Positions 58,611 through 64,000 of a stretch of DNA of 64,000 nucleotides are shown in pieces; the first letter of the stretch is position 1; every line of letters starts with the position of its first letter. A program made the translations under genes and the position numbers. The stretch is from Rhodococcus koreensis (GTDB lineage: Bacteria; Actinomycetota; Actinomycetes; Mycobacteriales; Mycobacteriaceae): contig NZ_FNSV01000005.1 of the NCBI RefSeq assembly GCF_900105905.1, positions 5,828,001-5,892,000 on the forward strand, written 5' to 3'. The notes beneath the pieces are model-generated. The model was not told the origin of the DNA. It did not search any database and saw only the letters and a program-made list of their open reading frames with translations.

Positions 58611-59929
58611 CCGTCCTCGATCTCGATACCCGCGCGGCCCTCGCGCCGCGATCGATCAGCGGCGCCCGGCTCCACAAGCTCGTCGCCGAGCGAACCGGCG
58701 ACCCGATCCTGGGGCACGAGGCCCACGTGGTGTCCCAGGTACTGCCGTTCAAGGTGAGCAGCTACGTGGTCGACGAGTTGATCGACTGGGACTGCGCGCC
58801 GGACGACCCGATCTACCGGCTGACCTTCCCGCACCGCGACATGCTCGAGACCGCGCACTTCGACCTGATCGAGCAGGCCGTGGTGCTGGGCGATCGGAGC
58901 GCCGTCCGGCAGGCGGTCGACACGGTCCGGGCCGCACTGAACCCGCACCCCGGGGACCAGCTGAGCATGAACGTTCCCCGGCACGACGACATCGACGGTT
59001 CGGGCATGCAGCACAAGTACGCCGAGACACTGCTGGTGTTCCCCCGCCAGGGGCAGACCTGCCACAGCTACTGCGGATACTGCTTTCGCTGGGCCCAGTT
59101 CGTGGACACCCCGGATCTGAAGATGGCCATGTCCGGGCCGGAGGCGATGACCCGGTACCTCGACCTGCACCCCGGGATCACCGACGTGCTCGTGACCGGG
59201 GGTGACCCACTGGTCATGCGGACCGAATTGCTGGCCTCGTATCTGGAGCCGCTGCTCGAACCGGGGCGGGAACACGTCGACACGATCCGGATCGGCACGA
59301 AGGCCGTCTCGTTCTGGCCGTACCGGCTGTTGGCCGGACCGGAAGCCGACGACCTGCTGCGGTTGCTCGAGCGACTGACCGCCGCAGGCAAGCACGTCGC
59401 GATGATGCTGCACCTGTCGCACGTCGCGGAACTGCAGACCGATGCCGCACAGGAGGCGCTGTCCCGGCTGGCGTCGACCGGCGCGGTGCTGCGCGCACAA
59501 GCTCCCGTGGTGCGTCACGTCAACGACGACCCGCGCGCGTGGGCCGACCTCTGGCAGGCGCAGGTCCGCAACCGGGTCGTGCCGTACTACATGTTCGTCG
59601 AGCGGGACACCGGTGCGCGACCGTATTTCGGTCTGCCGCTGGCGCGAGCGGTCGACATCTACCGCGAAGCGCTGCAACGGGTCTCCGGACTCGGGCGGAC
59701 CGCGCGGGGCCCGGTGATGTCGGCGTCGCCGGGGAAGGTCGTGGTCGACGGCGTCGTGGATCTCGACGGCGGACGCGCGTTCGCACTGCGGTTCCTGCAG
59801 GCACGCCGACCGGACCTGGTCGGCAAGCCTTTCTTCGCGAAGTACGACGAGCACGCACAGTGGTGGGACGACCTCCGCCCCCACGGCCCGCGCGACCGCG
59901 AATTCTTCGGCGTCGGGGGCAACGCGTGA
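58607..59929 (+). CDS. KamA-type radical-SAM/PLP aminomutase
   Basis: A 440-residue lysine-2,3-aminomutase-family protein. The [4Fe-4S] motif is CHSYCGYC (Cys152, 156, 159), followed by FRWAQF; VTGGDPL contacts SAM; Lys377 in ASPGKVVV is at the place of the PLP lysine. It is likely to move an amino group from C2 to C3 of an amino acid, giving a beta-amino acid; which one is not visible. Its ATG overlaps the AurF-like stop and its stop overlaps the next GTG start. Confidence 0.82.
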   Translation: MTVLDLDTRAALAPRSISGARLHKLVAERTGDPILGHEAHVVSQVLPFKVSSYVVDELIDWDCAPDDPIYRLTFPHRDMLETAHFDLIEQAVVLGDRSAVRQAVDTVRAALNPHPGDQLSMNVPRHDDIDGSGMQHKYAETLLVFPRQGQTCHSYCGYCFRWAQFVDTPDLKMAMSGPEAMTRYLDLHPGITDVLVTGGDPLVMRTELLASYLEPLLEPGREHVDTIRIGTKAVSFWPYRLLAGPEADDLLRLLERLTAAGKHVAMMLHLSHVAELQTDAAQEALSRLASTGAVLRAQAPVVRHVNDDPRAWADLWQAQVRNRVVPYYMFVERDTGARPYFGLPLARAVDIYREALQRVSGLGRTARGPVMSASPGKVVVDGVVDLDGGRAFALRFLQARRPDLVGKPFFAKYDEHAQWWDDLRPHGPRDREFFGVGGNA

Positions 59930-61416
59930 AGGTCACCGCGCACGAGATCAGTTTGACGCAACGGCATCTGTGGCGTTCCGCCAGAGAGGCGATTCCGGTG
60001 CAGCGGGGACTGGTGGTCGAGGTGGAGCAGGACGGTCTCGCCGGGTTCGGCGAGGCCTCCGCGTTCATGACCGACCACTACAACTCGGGCCTGGACCGGA
60101 TGCACGCAGATCTGCGGCGAATTGCGCCGCTGCTGATCGGCCTGGGTCCCGACGACCCGTTCGCCGTCTGGCGAGCGCTGTCCGCGGAGCTGTCCGATTC
60201 GCCGTTCGTCCTGGCCGCCCTCGACACCGCGGTGCACGATCTGCGGGCACGGCTGCTCGGTGTGCCGCTGTGGCGGGCTCTCGGCCTGGAATGTCCGCGG
60301 GAGTTGCGCTCCAGCTTCAGTATCGGGCTCGACGAGACCGACGTGATGGTCCGCAAACTCCGCGAGCGGCCGGGATGGTCGGCGTACAAGATCAAGCTCG
60401 CGGATCCGGGCGATCTCACCGTCGTCAAGGAACTGCGCTGCCATACGAACGCACCGTTCTACGTGGACGGCAACTGCGGCTGGGAGTTGTCCCGACTGCT
60501 CCCCGTGCTGCCCGGTCTGCAGGAACTCGGTGTGCAGTTGATCGAGCAGCCGTTTCCGCGCTCGGCGTGGCGGGACGCCCGGATCCTGAAGGAGCGCAGC
60601 CCGATCCCGGTGATCGCGGACGAGAGCATCGCGTCGCCGCGGGACCTGGACGCCTGCACTGACGCGTTCGACGGCATCAACGTCAAGCCGATGAAGGCCG
60701 GGGGCATCACCCCGTCGCTCGCTCTGCTGCGCCGGGCCCGTGAACGCGGCCTGATCACCATGCTCGGCTGCATGCCCGAGTCGGCGGCCGGGGTGTCGGC
60801 GACGGCCCATCTCGGCGGACTCGCCGACCACCTGGATGTCGACGCCGTCGACCTTCTCGCGGTGAACACCGGCCACGGACTGGCACTCGACGGCGCCGGC
60901 CGCGTCACCCTCCCGGATCGGCCCGGTTCCGGCTACCTCCCCGATCCGGCCGCCCACGGCTGGCGGGTGCGGCCGGTGCCGGCCGCCGACGTGCGACCGA
61001 TCCGCCACGCGGTGCTCCGGCCGGGTCAACCGGCCGAGACCTGCGCCTACCCCGAGGACGCGCACGTCGGCAGCCGGCACTTCGCGACGCTCGTCGCGGG
61101 GCGCGCGGTCGGCGTGGCCTCGCTGTACCACGAGGATCCACCCGAAAGGCACGCCGTGCCCGGTCTTCTCCCCGGCCGGGGTTGGCGCCTCCGCGGGATG
61201 GCCACCCTCGAGGAGGTCCGCGGCACCGGTGCGGGGACCACACTGCTGCGCACCGTTCTCACCGACGCCGCGCTGGCCGGCGCCGACCAGGTCTGGTGCA
61301 ACGCCCGCACGACCGCCGCCGGCTTCTACGTCAAGCAGGGCTTCCGGATTCTGGGTCCGGAGTTCGACATCCCGGGCATCGGCCCACACGTCTTCATGCA
61401 TTGGAGTGCTTCATGA
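59926..61416 (+). CDS. Dipeptide-epimerase-like enolase fused to a GNAT acetyltransferase
   Basis: A 496-residue fusion. Residues 1-345 form an enolase-superfamily enzyme of the MLE/dipeptide epimerase group: KIK (Lys155, Lys157), metal ligands Asp181, Glu207 (LIEQP) and Asp232 (IADES), and VKPMKAGG with Lys254/257. Residues about 355-496 form a GNAT domain with acyl-CoA loop RGTGAG (432-437) and FYVKQGFRILG. The start is GTG, overlapping the KamA stop (GTGA). Dipeptide epimerases usually partner an ATP-grasp ligase, which follows two genes later. The fusion suggests that epimerisation and N-acylation act on one intermediate. Confidence 0.82.
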   Translation: MKVTAHEISLTQRHLWRSAREAIPVQRGLVVEVEQDGLAGFGEASAFMTDHYNSGLDRMHADLRRIAPLLIGLGPDDPFAVWRALSAELSDSPFVLAALDTAVHDLRARLLGVPLWRALGLECPRELRSSFSIGLDETDVMVRKLRERPGWSAYKIKLADPGDLTVVKELRCHTNAPFYVDGNCGWELSRLLPVLPGLQELGVQLIEQPFPRSAWRDARILKERSPIPVIADESIASPRDLDACTDAFDGINVKPMKAGGITPSLALLRRARERGLITMLGCMPESAAGVSATAHLGGLADHLDVDAVDLLAVNTGHGLALDGAGRVTLPDRPGSGYLPDPAAHGWRVRPVPAADVRPIRHAVLRPGQPAETCAYPEDAHVGSRHFATLVAGRAVGVASLYHEDPPERHAVPGLLPGRGWRLRGMATLEEVRGTGAGTTLLRTVLTDAALAGADQVWCNARTTAAGFYVKQGFRILGPEFDIPGIGPHVFMHWSAS

Positions 61417-62492
61417 TTCGCCGGACACAATCGGACACCGGCTCGCTGCTCGACGAGCAGGAGGCCCGCTGGCTCGCCTCGATCGCACTCGTCGAGGCGG
61501 GAGTGCCGGAGGACGACGCCGATCTGGTGGCCGACGCGCTCGTCGACACCTCCCTGCGCGGCATCGACACTCACGGGTTGCGGTTGCTGCCGCAATACCT
61601 GGACGAACTCGCCACCGGTGTCGCGAATGCCGCGGCGTGCCCGACCGTGGTCCGGGACCGCGGGGCCGGACTGCTGCTGGATGCGGACGGCGCACTCGGC
61701 GTGCTCGCCGGACTCGCCGCCGCCCGCCTGGCGGCCGACCGGGCGAAGGCTTTCGGCGTCGCGGCGGTGGGTGTGCGCAATTCCAACCACTTCGGCGCGG
61801 CCTCGGTGTACACCCGGCACCTGGCCGGGCAGGGGATGATCGGTATCGCAGTCACGTCCGCCGCCTCCCGGGTCGCTCCGTTCGGTGGCATCGAGCCGCT
61901 GTTCGGCACCAACCCGATCAGCGTGGCCGCGGGAACGGGGGACGAGGGGCTCGCCCTCGACATGGCCACCAGCCAGGTGTGTTTCGGTGAGGTCAAGCAC
62001 CGCCGGGCCGAGGGACGACCACTGAACAGCGGCTGGGCCACCGATTGCGACGGGCGGCCCACCGCGGAACCCGACGAGGCGTACGCCCTGTCGCCCCTCG
62101 GCGGATACAAGGGGCAGGGCCTGGCGATGGCAGTCACCCTGCTGGGGGCCGTGCTGACCGGGTCACCGCCCGACTGGCATCTCGAGCAAGTCGGTGAGGG
62201 AACCCCCGGTCGCAGCCGAGGAGTCGGCCATTTCGTCCTCGCCCTCGACCCCGGAGCATTCAGCGGCCATGAGCAATTCGCGGCCGGGCTGGCAGACCTG
62301 CTCGGCACCGTCCGCGGGGCAACGCCCGCCACCGGGACGCCGGTGGTGGCACCGGGCGACCCACAACGCGCCCACGAGCGCGAACGGAGGGTGCGGGGGA
62401 TACCGCTGGACGCCCGGACCGCGGAGGTCTTCGCCGCGCTGGAAACAACTTTCGACGGAATTTCCGTCACCAGGAAGGAAGCGTCTCGATGA
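61413..62492 (+). CDS. Ldh2-family NAD(P)H oxidoreductase
   Basis: A 359-residue malate/L-lactate/ureidoglycolate dehydrogenase-family protein: SLRGIDTHGLRLLPQYL, VRNSNHFGAASVYT (His catalytic region), PFGGIEPLFGTNPIS and PLGGYKGQGLAMAV. Besides keto acids, members of this family reduce cyclic imines and N-methyl imino acids. It overlaps both neighbours by 4 bp. In this cluster it may reduce an imine or keto intermediate. Confidence 0.83.
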   Translation: MIRRTQSDTGSLLDEQEARWLASIALVEAGVPEDDADLVADALVDTSLRGIDTHGLRLLPQYLDELATGVANAAACPTVVRDRGAGLLLDADGALGVLAGLAAARLAADRAKAFGVAAVGVRNSNHFGAASVYTRHLAGQGMIGIAVTSAASRVAPFGGIEPLFGTNPISVAAGTGDEGLALDMATSQVCFGEVKHRRAEGRPLNSGWATDCDGRPTAEPDEAYALSPLGGYKGQGLAMAVTLLGAVLTGSPPDWHLEQVGEGTPGRSRGVGHFVLALDPGAFSGHEQFAAGLADLLGTVRGATPATGTPVVAPGDPQRAHERERRVRGIPLDARTAEVFAALETTFDGISVTRKEASR

Positions 62493-63715
62493 TTCTCGTA
62501 CTGATCAGCGCACGCGCGGCCGGGCTGCCCTTCGCCCAGTGGCTGCCGGAGAAGCGTGACCGGCTGGTGGCGGTCTGCGCCGCGGGAACGGATCCGGGTG
62601 AGGGGTTCGCCGAGATCGTCACGGTCGCCGACTACTCCGACGACGATGCCGTGCTGGGTGCCGCTCGGGAACTCGCCGCGCGGCACCGGCCGACCGCGGT
62701 CTTCGCCCTGGCCGAGGTCGACGTGGAGCGGGCCGCCCGGCTGCGGGGCGAACTCGGTCTGCCCGGTCTGGATACCGCCACGGCGGGCGCCTACCGGGAC
62801 AAGATCCTGATGAAGGAATTGGCGCAGGCTGCGGGAATTGCCATCCCGGCCTTCGCGCCGGTGCGCCACCCAGCAGACATCGTCGAGTTCATGGGGCGCA
62901 ACGCGGGCCGCGTCGTCGTCAAACCGCGCAGCGGATCCGGCTCGACCGGCGTGTACGTACTCGATTCGCCGGCGCAGGCAACCGGACTCGCCGACATCGT
63001 CGCGGCCACACCGTACGAGGTCGAGGAGTTCGTCGACGGCGCCGTACACCATGTGGACGCATTCCGCGTGGCCGGAGACCCGGTGGCCGCCATCGCCTCC
63101 CGCTACACCGGCCAAGGGTGCCTCGAACACTGGACCGACGCCCCGTTCGGCTCCCGGTCGGTCGACACCACCGACCCGGTCTGTGCGCGCCTCGTGGACG
63201 AGACCTGGCGGCTCGTCGACGCACTCGCCTCGCCGCCCACCGTCTGCGTGCACGCCGAGTTCTTCGTCACCGCCGGCGGCGACATCGTGCTCTGCGAAGT
63301 GGCCGCACGGATCGCAGGCGGGCCGATACCGACGATGCTCCGCCACGTCCTGGGCATCGACCCCCGGCACCTCTGGGCGCGGGTGGAATGCGGGCTGCCG
63401 ACCGACCTGGACGCTGTCCGGGACCGGGTGGCAACTACCCCGCACGCAGCGTTCTACGGCGTGCCGCCGCGCCAGGGCCGGGTGTCGCGACTTCCGGACA
63501 CACCGCCGGGCGTGCACGACTTCACGCTGAACACCCACATCGGGGACGACTGGACCCCCGCCCGGTACCACGAGCGCAAGTCGGCGGACTTCCTCGCCTA
63601 CTGGGTGGTGATCGACCCCGATTTCACCGCACTGGGAGACCGACTGATCGCCACCGCGGACCAGGTGAGTGCCGGATTCGCCTGGGACCGTATCGAAAGC
63701 GAGGACGCGGCATGA
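62489..63715 (+). CDS. ATP-grasp ligase
   Basis: A 408-residue ATP-grasp protein. KILMKELAQAAGIAIPAF, VVKPRSGSGSTGVYVL (Gly-rich loop and Lys) and the Mg-binding CEVAARIAGGPIPTM define the fold. Members join a carboxylate, through an acyl phosphate, to an amine. Together with the dipeptide-epimerase domain upstream this suggests dipeptide or amide formation. The start overlaps the Ldh2 stop (ATGA) and the stop overlaps the last gene's ATG. Confidence 0.84.
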   Translation: MILVLISARAAGLPFAQWLPEKRDRLVAVCAAGTDPGEGFAEIVTVADYSDDDAVLGAARELAARHRPTAVFALAEVDVERAARLRGELGLPGLDTATAGAYRDKILMKELAQAAGIAIPAFAPVRHPADIVEFMGRNAGRVVVKPRSGSGSTGVYVLDSPAQATGLADIVAATPYEVEEFVDGAVHHVDAFRVAGDPVAAIASRYTGQGCLEHWTDAPFGSRSVDTTDPVCARLVDETWRLVDALASPPTVCVHAEFFVTAGGDIVLCEVAARIAGGPIPTMLRHVLGIDPRHLWARVECGLPTDLDAVRDRVATTPHAAFYGVPPRQGRVSRLPDTPPGVHDFTLNTHIGDDWTPARYHERKSADFLAYWVVIDPDFTALGDRLIATADQVSAGFAWDRIESEDAA

Positions 63716-64000
63716 CCGCCACCGAGGTCGTCGGGTTCACCGGCCACGTCCTGCCCCGGGGCACTCGCCCGACCGCCGCCGACTTCGCAGGCATTGCCGA
63801 CCCGGACGTCATCTGGGAGGACTCGCGGTGGTGGCGGTTCACCGAACGCACCGACCTGCACGAGGTGCGTTACCTCGAGGTGCGTGCGGACGGCCGGACC
63901 GTCGCGATCGCGCCGCTGCTGTTCACGGCGCGACCCGGGGGCCTGCTCTTCTACGACCCGCCCCGGCTGGCGGGAACCGCAGGGCCGATGGCCGAACCGG
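63712..64000 (+). CDS. Unidentified protein, possibly acyltransferase (cut by window edge)
   Basis: The first about 96 residues of the next gene; its ATG overlaps the ATP-grasp stop. WEDSRWWRFTERT and RYLEVRADGRTVAIAPLLF resemble the start of FemAB/GNAT-like acyl- or aminoacyltransferase folds, but the fragment is too short to be sure. Its presence shows that the operon continues to the right. Confidence 0.5.
   Translation, partial: MTATEVVGFTGHVLPRGTRPTAADFAGIADPDVIWEDSRWWRFTERTDLHEVRYLEVRADGRTVAIAPLLFTARPGGLLFYDPPRLAGTAGPMAEP

Overview
The window is high-GC actinobacterial DNA, most likely from a large-genome Nocardiaceae such as Rhodococcus. The evidence is uniformly GC-rich codon use, dense small catabolic operons facing a crowd of regulators, alcohol dehydrogenases and an SDR of the mycofactocin-linked kinds, and several genes whose start codon sits six bases after a TANNNT -10 box (leaderless mRNAs). 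No rRNA, tRNA, CRISPR array, prophage or insertion sequence was seen.

Region 1 (1-22 kb) is a patchwork of short catabolic modules. It holds an alcohol dehydrogenase/aldehyde dehydrogenase pair, three Cys-type dienelactone-hydrolase-like enzymes, an exported beta-propeller with an SDR, a cupin, an ALDH-MmgE/PrpD operon divergent from a CaiB-CitE operon, and a second near-identical CaiB gene with a nitroreductase. Three XRE/MmyB-type regulators and an AcoR-like activator serve these modules. Decay is visible here: an amber stop in an alpha/beta hydrolase, a frameshifted LtrA, a truncated DUF2255 gene, a 116-bp tandem duplication and a 5 x 16-bp tandem repeat.

Region 2 (22-41 kb) starts with a long leftward operon: zinc-ribbon protein, HyuA, HyuB, Zn-alcohol dehydrogenase, ALDH, IclR and MmgE/PrpD. 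The HyuA/HyuB/zinc-ribbon set resembles ketone-carboxylase-type assemblies. It is followed by AraC, a hydrolase (intact paralogue of the broken one), GntR, an acid-type MFS transporter, an ALDH-alcohol dehydrogenase pair, an AHL-lactonase-like metallo-hydrolase and two convergent LysR genes.

Region 3 (41-50 kb) holds an SDR with a truncated acyl-CoA ligase domain and a rightward beta-oxidation-like operon (acyl-CoA dehydrogenase, thiolase, MaoC hydratase, thiolase). A MarR-controlled DHA2 exporter, a LuxR remnant, an orphan zinc-finger anti-sigma-like protein and a methyltransferase follow. Region 4 (50-56.5 kb) is a polyol cluster: dehydrogenase, polyol-type permease, DhaK, DhaL, a class I aldolase and an FGGY kinase.

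Region 5 (56.8 kb to the end) is the most unusual part. It is a run of seven genes, each overlapping the next by exactly 4 bp: an HxE 2-oxoglutarate/Fe(II) oxygenase, an AurF-type diiron N-oxygenase, a KamA-type radical-SAM aminomutase, a dipeptide-epimerase/GNAT fusion, an Ldh2-type oxidoreductase, an ATP-grasp ligase and a truncated last gene. It reads as a compact biosynthetic cluster for an N-oxygenated, probably beta-amino-acid-containing, small peptide-like metabolite, and it runs off the right edge.
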